Shown here: piece by piece, positions 1 to 11,200 of the stretch
How positions within the stretch are numbered: position 1 is the first letter of the stretch
Layout of the letters: every line of letters begins with the position of its first letter
IMG/VR virus record: IMGVR_UViG_3300042402_003021
Span: 1 to 64,000 of that record
Reading direction: 5' to 3' (one strand)
DNA from: a virus
Length of the DNA: 64,000 nt
Translations under genes and position numbers: made by a program
The notes under the pieces: generated by a model
Told to the model about the DNA's origin: nothing
The model's database searches: none
Seen by the model: the letters and a program-made list of their open reading frames with translations, nothing else

Positions 1-3000
1 GATGAAGCAAAAAGATTACAAGACCTAAAATCTTCTTCATTAACTCAATTTGGTCAAGAGCTACAAAACGCCATCAAAAGTGGACAAATTGATCCACGCA
101 AAATCAGTATTATCAGCAAATCTAGAAGAGTAAAGGGTGCTGAAGATTATCTTAGTAATCTATTTGGTATACCAAGAGCAAATATGATATTTACTCAAGG
201 TGGTAGTAAGCAACCGGCGCTAGATGCCATGAGAAGTAAAGGTCCAAGGGCAGACAGGGTGCAAAGATTTGCTTTAGGTGGTGGGGTTGGGACTGACACA
301 GTTCCAGCTTTATTGACACCCGGCGAATTTGTTATCAACAAAAAATCAGCACAATCAATAGGATATGGCAATCTTGGCCGAATGAATAAAGTTGGTAAAT
401 ATGCAAACGGTGGCATAGTTCAGAGATTTGCGAAGGGTGGTAAAAGTGAAGATACTATATTCTCTTCTTTCGTGCCATTGGGTGGAAGTAGTAATAAGTT
501 TATGGCCGCTTTGGATAAGGCTACTTTTGGTTTATTAGATTTTGGTGGAGTAGCCCTTAGACAATTGGTTACTGGTGTAACTTCCTTGGGTAATGCCATA
601 AATATTAATCGTAGCATAATGGATATGCTTGGAGATGCTGGTGAAAAATTGAAAGTATCAATTGATAAGAATGACTCCGCAAATAAAAGATCTGATAGAC
701 AGCAAGAATTATTAGCAGGAGCTTATGCGGAACGTATTAAAAAACTTCAAGAATCTGGCGCCACAGACGATCAAATAAAGAGTAAGGTTGACGAATATAT
801 TGACGCCCTTGAAAAAGACACAGCAGCAAAAATTAAAAGTGCGACAGCCACAAATCAATCCAGCGCCACTACTGCAACTCCTACTGCTCCAGCCGCTACT
901 GGAAGTACCCAGCAAGATCAAACTTTGATTAAATTGAAACAATATATAACAGCTAAATATCAAGCACAATTAAATGTTCTCGCAAGCCAAGAAGCCCTAC
1001 AAAAAAGAGGATTTAAAACTGATGCAGATATTAATCAAGAAAAACAAAGAATAAGGCAGGCACTCGCCCAACAAGCCACAGCCGAATATCAAGTTGCTAA
1101 ACAGTCTGTCTTGGCAGCAAATGCTAATCGTGGCGGTAGTGGTGGTGGCGGTGGTGGTGGCGCAGCTAATAGGGGCAACGGCGGTAGAAGTGGTGGTGGA
1201 CGTTCTACTGTTGAAAAATTAGACGCTGGTTTTGGTGCGGCACAACAATTCGTATTTCTTGGTGCGGCAGCAGCCGCTTTAGCGACTCAAATGTCTGGAT
1301 TAAGCGATGTACAAAAACAAGCCATTACAGAAACTGCTGGATTTGTTACTGGTATTGTTGGTATTGTTGGTACTATTGGTCAATTAATTACTTCTATGTT
1401 TGCCCAAACTGCTGCTTCAACTGCTAGTTCTGCTGCCGATGCAATTGAAACTACTGCTTCTGGTTTAAGTGCTGCTGCTGATACTACTGAAAGTGTTGCT
1501 AGTGTTGGTGCTGGAGTAGCTGATGGTAGTGAAGCTGTTCTTTCTAGTGTTTCGGCTGTAGCAGATGGCATAGAAGCCACAGGATCTACTGTGGCAGCTG
1601 CCGCAGATACTGCTGAAGCTGGGGCATCTGGTGCAGCTAGTGCAGCATTAATAGGACTCGCTGCCGCAATATTTATTGCTCTAGCTGCCGTAATCGCCAT
1701 TGCAGCTGTTTTTAAATATCAAGCAGCAGTAGCTCGCGCTCAAGCAGAAGAACTTAAAAAAGCATCAGATGCACAATTAAACGCAATAGCAAATCTTACA
1801 GGATCAACAGAAGAATTTATTAGATTACAAAAAGAACAAGTAGCTAAACAAAATGAAGCATCAGCAAAAGATGCTGGTAGTATTGGAGCATTAATAGGTG
1901 GCGTATTAGGTGCTGCTATATTGGGTATATTTGGCCCATTTGGAATCATTATTGGTGCAGCATTAGGTGCATGGCTTGGCGCAGCAACAGCAGAAGCAAA
2001 AGAACGAGAGCGCTTGGCTGAAATATCTAGAAAATATGCTGGCGAATTAGAATTAAGTAGCAAATTACTAGCAGAATCTACAGAGGCACAAGCAAAATTT
2101 AAACAATCATTGCAAGATATTGATATAGAAAAAAATCTCACACCAGAAACTAGAATACAAAGAAGAATTACTGCTCAAACAGGTGTAAGCACATTACCAT
2201 CTCTAGCTATTTCTGAATCTAATAGACAGTTACAGAGATTAGCAGGAGAAAAAGGAAAAAGCATTGGAGAATTACAAGAATCAGACTTTGAAAATGATCC
2301 AGAATTGCGACAAATATTTAATAATGCACAACAAAGTTTAGCCAAAAATTTAGAGTTTTTATCACAAAGCGTAGCAGAATCCAGAAAGACATTGGAAGAA
2401 GCCGCTAAAGTAGAAATCACTGGTGATGAATCATTAGATGATCTCTTAAAAAATGGTGGACAATTAGCACAAGCATTTACTCTTTCACAATCTGCAATTA
2501 GGGCAGAATCAGAGGCTAGAATTGCAGTATTAAAGGCTCAAAAAGATAGCGCGACCACAGATGAAACAAGAGCATCACTACAAAAAGCAATCAATAGCGA
2601 ACAACAAAGATTACAACAGCGTTTATCTGATCAAAAGGCTGGTCTAGAATCATTAGTAGACGAGCAAAAAAGATTTAAAGAAGAATTAGCCGCTACTACG
2701 GCAGCTAATGCAGAATTTAGAAGAAAACTACTTGAGATAAATGCTGTAGCTAATTCTTTAACAAATGTAGATAATGCTCTCAATAAACTAGCCAAATCAG
2801 CATCTAATTTAGATTCTTTATTATCTGGTGCAAATTTTGACTTTTCTCTTGATGCTCCAGAAGGATTAACAAGTTTAGAAAATGTTGGTGATTCCGCTGC
2901 CTTCGGTGCTGCTGTAGATAATATAGCGGCTGGACTTGGTGCAGAGGGCGCGAGACTAGCTGAAAACGTAAAAACGGCAGCAGAGATTATCAAAAAGACA

Positions 3001-5226
3001 GCACAGTCACAACTAGTTGGTGTAAAATTTACAACCAAAGAGAAACAACCAACACCAGAACAATTTTTAGCAGAGATTGGTTTACAACCAGACTTTTTAG
3101 GGCCAGCATTAGAAAACTTTAAAAAAGATTTCAATAAAAATCTTGAAGATGGTATATTACAGGCTGATGAAGCACAATCACTCATACAGCCATTAGTAGA
3201 ACAGGGTAAAGCGTCAGCTGAACAACTAAATAGATTTAATGAACAACAAAATAAAGCTATTTCTATATATCAAAATTTTGTTCAACAACTAAAAGATCAA
3301 ACAGATAAAGAAATTGAGGCTCGACAAAAATTAGTTAGTTTAGTTGCTAAGACTGAAGAATTAAGAGCAAAGGCAAGAGGCACAGAATTAACTTCTGATC
3401 AAAAAGAGTCATTTAGAGTACAAGAGGCACAAGTCGGATTACGTGGACTAAAAGATGTTCGTGGCAATCAATTACAAGCTGGAAATGTTCAGCAATTATC
3501 CGCTACAAGAGCCGCAGCTTTTGAAGAAAGAGCTTCAATAGAGGCGGATATCAAGGCTGGTAAAGTTACAGCTGATAGGGCTAAACGAGAAATAGAACTA
3601 AACAATATAATAGAGAAAACCACAGCAGAGTTAAATCGTCTTACTGATCAAAGTGATAAAGCTGCTGATATATTAGGTGAAATAGATAAAGAAAGACAAA
3701 AAAGAGAAACAGGTAAGGGTTTAGTAGAAGAGTTTGTTGTTGGTGGTGCTGATCAACGTAAGGCTATTAATCAAGCATTTGCTGGTGTACAAGCAGCAAT
3801 TAAAACTGGCACTATACAAAATCAAACACCAGAACAAAGAAAGTCTACTTTTGATCTTCTAGATAAGCTGAAAGACTTTGATTTTAATATTGGTGGAGGT
3901 CGTACACTTAAAGGCGCTCAAGTAAAAGAAGAAATCATTCAACGCGATGCAGTAAGATTAGGACTAGATCCTAAAGTATTAAGAGCGTTATATGGTCAGA
4001 CAGATAAAGAAAAAGAATTGATAAATGCACTAGATAATTTAACAAATACAATTCGTGAAGCTGGTGGAGCTAATGTTGCATTTGAAGAGCAAAAAACTAA
4101 GGCAGCACAACAAAGAGTGAATGCAGGAGCTAGAGAATTAGGTGCCACTGGAACAGCAAGACCCGGTGCGCCATTGCCAGCGGTCCCACCCGGTCAGCCA
4201 GCCGCCGGTATCGATCAAGTGGTGGCAGGACAAGCAGCTGTAGCGGCTGGAGCAGCAGCAGTTCAAGCAGTAAATATACCACAAAAACCAGCTACAGCAC
4301 AAGCCCCTGCTGCTCCACAAACAAGAGAAGAAATGATTGCCGCGAATAAAAAACGATTTGAAGAAGATAAAGCTAGGAAAAAACAAGCAGCACAAGATAG
4401 GGCCAAAGAAATAGCTGAATATCAAGTGCAACAATCTCTTCAAAGACAAGGACTAAGTGATAAAACAATAGGAGCGAGAGCATCTGGAGCAGCGAAAAGA
4501 TTTAAAGGAACCAAAGAAGAAAAAAACAAAGAAGAAGAAAGAGTTTTTAACCAATTAAAACAACAGCAGCAACAACAACAAGAAGAATTACGTCGTAAAA
4601 AGGGAATTGAAGTTGCTGCCGCACCAGCGCAATTACCTCAAGTTGCTGCCGCACCAGCGCAATTACCTCAAGTTGCTGCCGCACCAGCGCAATTACCTCA
4701 AGTTGCTGCCGAACCACGGCAGGAATATCAGATAAGGATGTCTGGTAATGAATCCTATACTATTTCTGCACCACAATCAGCATTCGTAGCACAGCCAGAA
4801 AACGCCGCAGCATACAATGCCGCTGCCCGATATTCTGCCCGATATGGTACTTCTGATAGTCCAGTTGCGCCAGCTGCGGTTGCTGCTACTCCTACAGCAC
4901 CTACATCGCCAACAGCAGCAATGGGACCAATACCCATTGATACTAGCGGATTAAGTAACGTATTTAATGCGTTTGTGGGAAATTTCAGTAGTTCTCTTGA
5001 TAATATTGTACAGAAGTTTAGTGGCATCGAAACTGCATTTGGCTCATTAGCACAATCGCTAACTGGAATAACTATGGAACATACTGTCACTGTTGAGGGA
5101 TTAATATCTTTAGGTGGCTTGAATTTAGAATCAATTAAACAGGAATTGTCTTCTTCTATTGGGCAAATGGTTGCTCAAGAGATTACAAATCAGATGGATG
5201 CTGAAAGTAGAAGGTTCAGAATATAA
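1..5226 (+). CDS. Tail tape-measure protein, 5' end outside window
   Basis: The frame is open from base 1, so the gene begins upstream; the first ATG in the window (184) lacks a convincing ribosome site and is treated as internal. About 1741 residues are visible. An early segment (about 290-350) carries the D-T-V-P-A-L-L-T-P-G-E-F-V signature typical of phage tape-measure proteins, flanked by F-A-x-G-G repeats. It continues with a glycine-rich linker (about 1130-1200), Ala/Gly-rich hydrophobic stretches (about 1640-1715 and 1880-1995) that could be membrane-insertion segments, then long Gln/Ala/Lys-rich helical, coiled-coil-like regions. Near the C terminus are a poly-Gln run and three decapeptide repeats. 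In tailed phages this protein sets tail length and helps DNA pass into the cell. It overlaps the next gene by one base (TAATG). Confidence 0.9.
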   Translation, partial: DEAKRLQDLKSSSLTQFGQELQNAIKSGQIDPRKISIISKSRRVKGAEDYLSNLFGIPRANMIFTQGGSKQPALDAMRSKGPRADRVQRFALGGGVGTDTVPALLTPGEFVINKKSAQSIGYGNLGRMNKVGKYANGGIVQRFAKGGKSEDTIFSSFVPLGGSSNKFMAALDKATFGLLDFGGVALRQLVTGVTSLGNAININRSIMDMLGDAGEKLKVSIDKNDSANKRSDRQQELLAGAYAERIKKLQESGATDDQIKSKVDEYIDALEKDTAAKIKSATATNQSSATTATPTAPAATGSTQQDQTLIKLKQYITAKYQAQLNVLASQEALQKRGFKTDADINQEKQRIRQALAQQATAEYQVAKQSVLAANANRGGSGGGGGGGAANRGNGGRSGGGRSTVEKLDAGFGAAQQFVFLGAAAAALATQMSGLSDVQKQAITETAGFVTGIVGIVGTIGQLITSMFAQTAASTASSAADAIETTASGLSAAADTTESVASVGAGVADGSEAVLSSVSAVADGIEATGSTVAAAADTAEAGASGAASAALIGLAAAIFIALAAVIAIAAVFKYQAAVARAQAEELKKASDAQLNAIANLTGSTEEFIRLQKEQVAKQNEASAKDAGSIGALIGGVLGAAILGIFGPFGIIIGAALGAWLGAATAEAKERERLAEISRKYAGELELSSKLLAESTEAQAKFKQSLQDIDIEKNLTPETRIQRRITAQTGVSTLPSLAISESNRQLQRLAGEKGKSIGELQESDFENDPELRQIFNNAQQSLAKNLEFLSQSVAESRKTLEEAAKVEITGDESLDDLLKNGGQLAQAFTLSQSAIRAESEARIAVLKAQKDSATTDETRASLQKAINSEQQRLQQRLSDQKAGLESLVDEQKRFKEELAATTAANAEFRRKLLEINAVANSLTNVDNALNKLAKSASNLDSLLSGANFDFSLDAPEGLTSLENVGDSAAFGAAVDNIAAGLGAEGARLAENVKTAAEIIKKTAQSQLVGVKFTTKEKQPTPEQFLAEIGLQPDFLGPALENFKKDFNKNLEDGILQADEAQSLIQPLVEQGKASAEQLNRFNEQQNKAISIYQNFVQQLKDQTDKEIEARQKLVSLVAKTEELRAKARGTELTSDQKESFRVQEAQVGLRGLKDVRGNQLQAGNVQQLSATRAAAFEERASIEADIKAGKVTADRAKREIELNNIIEKTTAELNRLTDQSDKAADILGEIDKERQKRETGKGLVEEFVVGGADQRKAINQAFAGVQAAIKTGTIQNQTPEQRKSTFDLLDKLKDFDFNIGGGRTLKGAQVKEEIIQRDAVRLGLDPKVLRALYGQTDKEKELINALDNLTNTIREAGGANVAFEEQKTKAAQQRVNAGARELGATGTARPGAPLPAVPPGQPAAGIDQVVAGQAAVAAGAAAVQAVNIPQKPATAQAPAAPQTREEMIAANKKRFEEDKARKKQAAQDRAKEIAEYQVQQSLQRQGLSDKTIGARASGAAKRFKGTKEEKNKEEERVFNQLKQQQQQQQEELRRKKGIEVAAAPAQLPQVAAAPAQLPQVAAAPAQLPQVAAEPRQEYQIRMSGNESYTISAPQSAFVAQPENAAAYNAAARYSARYGTSDSPVAPAAVAATPTAPTSPTAAMGPIPIDTSGLSNVFNAFVGNFSSSLDNIVQKFSGIETAFGSLAQSLTGITMEHTVTVEGLISLGGLNLESIKQELSSSIGQMVAQEITNQMDAESRRFRI
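4612..4711 (+). repeat. 30-bp tandem repeat inside tape-measure gene
   Basis: Three identical 30-bp units begin at 4612, 4642 and 4672, followed by a ten-base partial copy at 4702. Each encodes V-A-A-A-P-A-Q-L-P-Q, a Pro/Ala linker. A CAA/CAG-rich poly-Gln tract (about 4558-4581) lies just upstream. The length is a multiple of three, so gain or loss of a unit keeps the frame. Confidence 0.95.
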
Positions 5227-8200
5227 TGCAAGATTATTTCAAGTATGATAAAATTCAGACCGGTGCTTCTCTTTTTATGAAGTCCGATTCTGATGGAAAT
5301 ACTGATAAGGAAAAAAGAGCTTTACCATTAGGTATTAAAACCATTGGTGAAGGAATAAAACAAGTAACAAACTGGAATCATATTTCTAATTCTATAGATA
5401 GTAATAAAGGAATTAGATTTGAAGATAGTCAACCAAACACTCTTTTGTATTCTGTAAAAAATAGAATAGCTACGAGCTACGAATATACTAATAGAATTAA
5501 TCTTGGTGTAAATGATGGTATAATTAGTCCAGACGTTAAAATACCGCTAGCTCAATCTATTACTAATGACAAACAAAATAAAGTATCATTTATTGATAGT
5601 TGGTCAGTAAGTGATATTAATATAGTAGACGATATAGCTTTTGTTTCTTATGAAGATTATTCTGATTTAAATCGAGAAGATTTAGAACTTGGTCAAATAA
5701 CACTATATCAACCATATAGATATCAATCGAGTTTAGGTTATGATACAATTACCACTAATTATTTTAGAGACTATGATGCATCTTTGGTTTTTCAGAATAA
5801 TCAATTACCATTGATGCATAAAGTAAAATCTATTTATGGTCCAACTGAGTCTTTAGATATAAACTATAGATTATCTAATAGATTTGCCACATATGATAAC
5901 ACAATACTAAAAGTAGAGTTTAATGATCCGTCATTACCTAAAAAGACACTATATTTTACATATGGTGGTTGTCTTAGGAATACAATGACTTTTGCTGATT
6001 ATCCTACCGCGAATACTATTCGCTACTGCAACAACTATGATTTGTCCACTGGTGAGAGATTTGATAATACCTTTTGTCCAGTAAATTATTTAAATTTTGC
6101 TGATGGAGATTATGCTGGAGAATTTTTTGTTGTAACATATTCTACAAGAAAAAATATATTATATAGTGGTGGCGGCGCGTTTGGAGAAGCTTCAAATATT
6201 AATGAATCAGATTTTGTTGAAGTTGACGACAATGCTATAACTACAATTCAATTATCTGTAAATGCTTTACTAAATTATTTTCAATCAAACACACAGGGTT
6301 CTGGAACTTCATTGCCCGATCTAGATCCACAAACTATTTCACAAATTTTTACAAATATTGGATTAATAGAGGGCATTGTATATACATCGCATTCAGCAAA
6401 AGTGACTCTAATTAAGTTACAACCAGCAAGAAAATGTGGCAAAGTAGATATATATGTGAGAAAGAGTGGAATAGTATCTGGATTTACTGGTAATAGATTT
6501 ACCTCACCAGCACATTCATTAAAAAATCATGATATAATTAAAATTGATTCTGCTTTATTTGATGGTGAACAAACTGGAGCAATAGATATTCATCCACTTA
6601 ATGGAGAAAAATTTGTAAAGTATATAGATGATAATACATTTGAATTATACGACGATCAGTTTTTAGAAAGTCCATCTAGTGCTAACAATCTTAAATCTGT
6701 AGATGGTATTCAGTGGTGCTGTATTGGAAACGTAAATGGCACATTTGGTCAAGGATGGTCTTATTATAAAACACTATTTTCGCCAACTGGCAGAAATGGT
6801 TATATGTCTTTTACTAATAGAGATTACTCTTTTAGATTTGCTTCTAATCTTGATTTAAATATTGGTCCTTCTTCGTTTATAACCGATAAGCGTATTTCAG
6901 ACGCCTCACTGAATAGCGATCTAACATCTTGGGATCGTGAAAACTCTATAAAGTCTATAGTATTAGATTTGTCTGAGGATATAGATATTTATGAAGAAAT
7001 TGTTAGTGAGTTTTTTACAACTGGAAGCAACTGGTTCATACCTACATTGACATCTAATAAAACTGTATTTGGAAAATTAATTTCAGAGTTTATTACCAGC
7101 ATCCCAAATAAAATTTTTGGTAAATCCGCTTTTGGCGTTCCACACAAGGGATCTCAAGAGCTATATCCATATCATTCACAGACAGAACTTGGAAAATATA
7201 ATACAGATAGTGATTCTTTTGAACTTAATAGTGGGCCATATTTAAGTGCATACGATCTATCTGGACCATATCTTGGTAACAAGTTTGGATGCTCTTTAGA
7301 TGTTAAGTTCTCTCATAATATTGGCGACAGTAAAATATATAATATTGTTGTTGGAGAAAAGGGTTCTGATGTTTCTATTGATTTATTTGGATGTCAAGCC
7401 AACGAAATCAAGATAGATGGTGGCGTTATACCATACTCTCAAGAAAGTACCAACGCCGACATATTCAGTATTTTTAAACAGCGTATTGTGCCATATTTTG
7501 CTCCACATGGTAAAGTTCATGTATTAACTATGACGGTTGATAAATATAACCGAATTACCGACATATCACATAAAAATACTATATTTGGAGATGGATATAG
7601 TTTACTATCATATAATGGTAGTTTTCCATTTAAGTCTCATTATCCATTAATATATATGATGGATCAGTTTATGGGTCCATATATAGATTTTCATGCAGGA
7701 ATAGCAAACACTATAACATATAAAGCTAATGGAATCGATGGCAAGATTATTACTGTTAATGAAATTGGCACAGTTCCATCAACCACACTTTATTGGTATA
7801 GAGCGGCAATAGCCAATTGGTTTGGTCCCAATATATACGACTATTATAGCAATAGTACTATTAATGAAAATTTATCTACTTTATATCGTGATTATCTTAT
7901 ACCAGATTTAAACAGAAACTATATTTCTACCGAACCAATTTTTAATAAAAATAGAAGTTATTTCGGTGAAAGCACAATATCTTCAACATATACAGCTTAT
8001 CCAATAATAGATAGATTTGGACTTGGTACTAACTCTAAATCACAATTACATATTGTGCCTTGGGTTGATAGTTTTGGTAAAAGCGTATGTATCGGAGAAA
8101 AAACAACCAACGGTAATCTACCAATTTTTTCATCGTCTACAGTAAGATCTAATATTAATGTTACACAAGGATATAGCTATAATATTGGATTTACTTTAAC

Positions 8201-11200
8201 TAGTGCTGATACAAAAAGCGAAATTGGTCAAATATCATGTATTATACTTGGTTCAGATTATCGTACAGTAAAACTTTTAGAAATTAACAGCAGTGGTAGC
8301 GTTGATTCATATAATGTAGACAATGATCCAACTCAAAGAATACCAGACGCACAGCACTATAAATTACGCACCGGTTCATATGCCGGTGATGGGATTAATG
8401 AAGTAAAGTCTAGTATGTTTTTATCTGCTCAAAAAATTCTATTCAAAGATGGAACACTTATTTGGGGTGATCAGATACTATCAGAAAGCAAGTCTAAGAT
8501 TAATATTTTGAGATACAACTACAATAATAATTCATTAACTCCTATTGGACAAATAACAAAACAATTTACTACACCGCGTAGATCAGATGCAAAATTTGTT
8601 GGAGATGGGTTTGGATGGAATATTAGATACAATGATGGTATTCTTGTAACTAACTCAATGGTTACACAAAATGAATTTGGTCAAGATATAGCAACACTTC
8701 TTGATGGTTCTGCAATTGGCTCATATAGAGTTGATTCTTTATCCGTATTCAAGATTACAAATCAAAACAATGCTGAGTTTCTACAAAATATTTTTCCATC
8801 TTTTAATGCCGGTGATGTTAGTGAAAAGTATACAGACAAATTTTTGATTGATTATCAAGATAGTCTATTAAATATTGGAAATATACATTATGATAATTTT
8901 ACTTTACAGTCTAGAACTTGGAATGTTAGACTTGTAAACAGTTATGACGCTATAGATAGCAGAGTTATCTTAAGGGATCCAGTAGGATACTCTTTATTTG
9001 CTATAGATTATTCTTATAGTTCTAGATTTGGTTTTTCTACTTTAAATAGTAGTGCTTCATATGATATATCACCATACTTATATTTTTCTGAAATATTTAA
9101 GGCTGGAGAAATATATTACGATTATTCAGATCATGGTTCTTTCTTGATTAGAGATACATCTATCTTCAATCAAACCAGTAGTAATACTTTATCATTACAA
9201 AATAATTTAACTGTAACTCCAGTATTTTTCTTTAATATTCCAGAATCTAATATTGATGTATATGGCAATTTAAATATTACATTAGTTTTTGATAATTTAT
9301 CACGTAGATTTTTTGAAACAATTAATGTAAATAATTTTAGTAATAGAGAAACTATAATCGATAGTTTTGCATTTGATAATTTATTACCACGTATTGTTCT
9401 GTATAAAAAAGACCCTAGACAAACAATAATACCAAATGGTGTAATTGGTAATACCACCACAACTCCAACAACTGGCTTTGTCACTTTGCAAGATGGCAAG
9501 TTTGTATATAGCTCAACACACAGAAGAATAACTAATCCAAATGATGACTCAATTACTTGGAAACAATCCGTGACACGTCCACCAATGTTTAGGGGTGGTG
9601 CGCATGATTTGCATTTTTATGGTGATCTTAGTGCATCATCTATAAAAGAATATAAAGCTACATTATTAGGCGCTTTTCCAAACTTGATAGAAGCAATACC
9701 AACAGAATTACTTAATCATTATTATGGTGGTTTAATTACTCTTGGACAGCTATATGACGCAACATATGACGTAAATACTAAACAAGGTTTAATATCGTAT
9801 GTTTCTAATGATGTGATAAACTTATTACGAGACGATGGACAAGATGTTGCTAATGTGTCGATGTATGGTACAATTATTGCCAATACTAATATAGCTCCAA
9901 CAGATGATAATACTATTACATTCACTATACCATATAGTATATGGTCACAGTATATATATCAAGGTAATTTTCTTAAGTCAAGCAAAGACAATAGGCCATT
10001 TATTAATGATTTTACAAATATTAATCATGGTACAATATCTTCTACTACACCAAGTAGTAATTTATCAAATCCAATATCTGGTACATGGTCGCAAGGTTAT
10101 ATCAATGATATTAATCATGAGACTTATGATGTAGACAATATCTCATCTAATAAAACTCTTGCATTGGGTATACTACTAGGCACAGTAGATAATGTTAATT
10201 ATGCTGCTTCTAGTCCAATAGGTTCACAGTCGGCAGACGGTCCATTATTCAACTTTTTTAGATCTGTTCCAGATAAACGCTTAAATATATATGATTATAA
10301 GTATTCATATAATACTGTTTTGGCAACTACATCTATAGAACAAAAATCAATTTATCCAGTATTAAATAATTTGATCAATTTTGATTTTTCTGCTACCATA
10401 TTAGATATTAGTGCAAATATAGAGTCTCGTAATATTGATAAAAGAAAAATGCAATGTGTATTCAATAAAATTGCATATTTTAAATATAATAACGCGGTTT
10501 ATGATGACGTACAAAGAAATATACTAAACAATAATTTACGAATTGATAGATATTCTTTTGGCAAATATGAATTTGTGCCATTACCGGTTGGTATAACTAG
10601 AGATCGTAAATTACTTCTCACTGAGTACAACCAACCGGGCATTAGTAATCATCTATTTGGACAAAGTAAAAATCCAATAATTAGAGTGGCTAAATCAAAT
10701 ACAGGATTTAGTTCTAACGATAAAGGAACCTTTAATAAATCAGTACAGATTATATCATCTGATAGTATAGCTGGTATTGGCGAAAATATTAATACGTCAA
10801 CTTATATTGATTTAAATGAAGACAAAGTACAAACTTATAATAGCATCAGCGGTGTTCTTGGATCTGCTTATATTGGTGCAAATAATTTACTTGGGTCTAT
10901 GGATATTCTTGACTTGGATTATTTACCATTATATATTGGCGCATTAAAACAAGAGATTTCTGCGACAACTCTGTTTATCAAAGATAAATCAAAGCGATTA
11001 GAAACCACATTATATGTAAATGGTTTGCAAAAAATTAATACACCAACAGCCTTTTCATTATTTATTGGTCAACCATTTATACAAACTGGCATTACTCTTA
11101 ATATTGAGGCACCAAATTTTGAGTTTATGTCATTATTTACATATGAAGTTGCTCCATCGGCTATTATGCCATTATCAATTACTACTCCAGACATTGATAA

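Noticed and set aside
1380-3185. Minus-strand open frames opposite the tape-measure gene (for example 1380-1700, 1740-2141, 2631-3185)
   Set aside because: They are Ala/Ser/Asn-rich mirrors of a biased plus-strand coding sequence, have no ribosome sites and no domain features.
4612-4711. CRISPR-like array
   Set aside because: The 30-bp units are contiguous with no spacers and encode an in-frame peptide repeat.
184-5226. Start of the tape-measure gene at the ATG at 184
   Set aside because: The frame is open all the way to base 1 and no good ribosome site precedes 184, so this is most likely an internal Met of a gene cut by the window edge.
9904-10134. Small + strand open frame inside the giant gene
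   Set aside because: Hydrophobic, low-complexity out-of-frame reading of the giant protein gene; no independent signal for translation.
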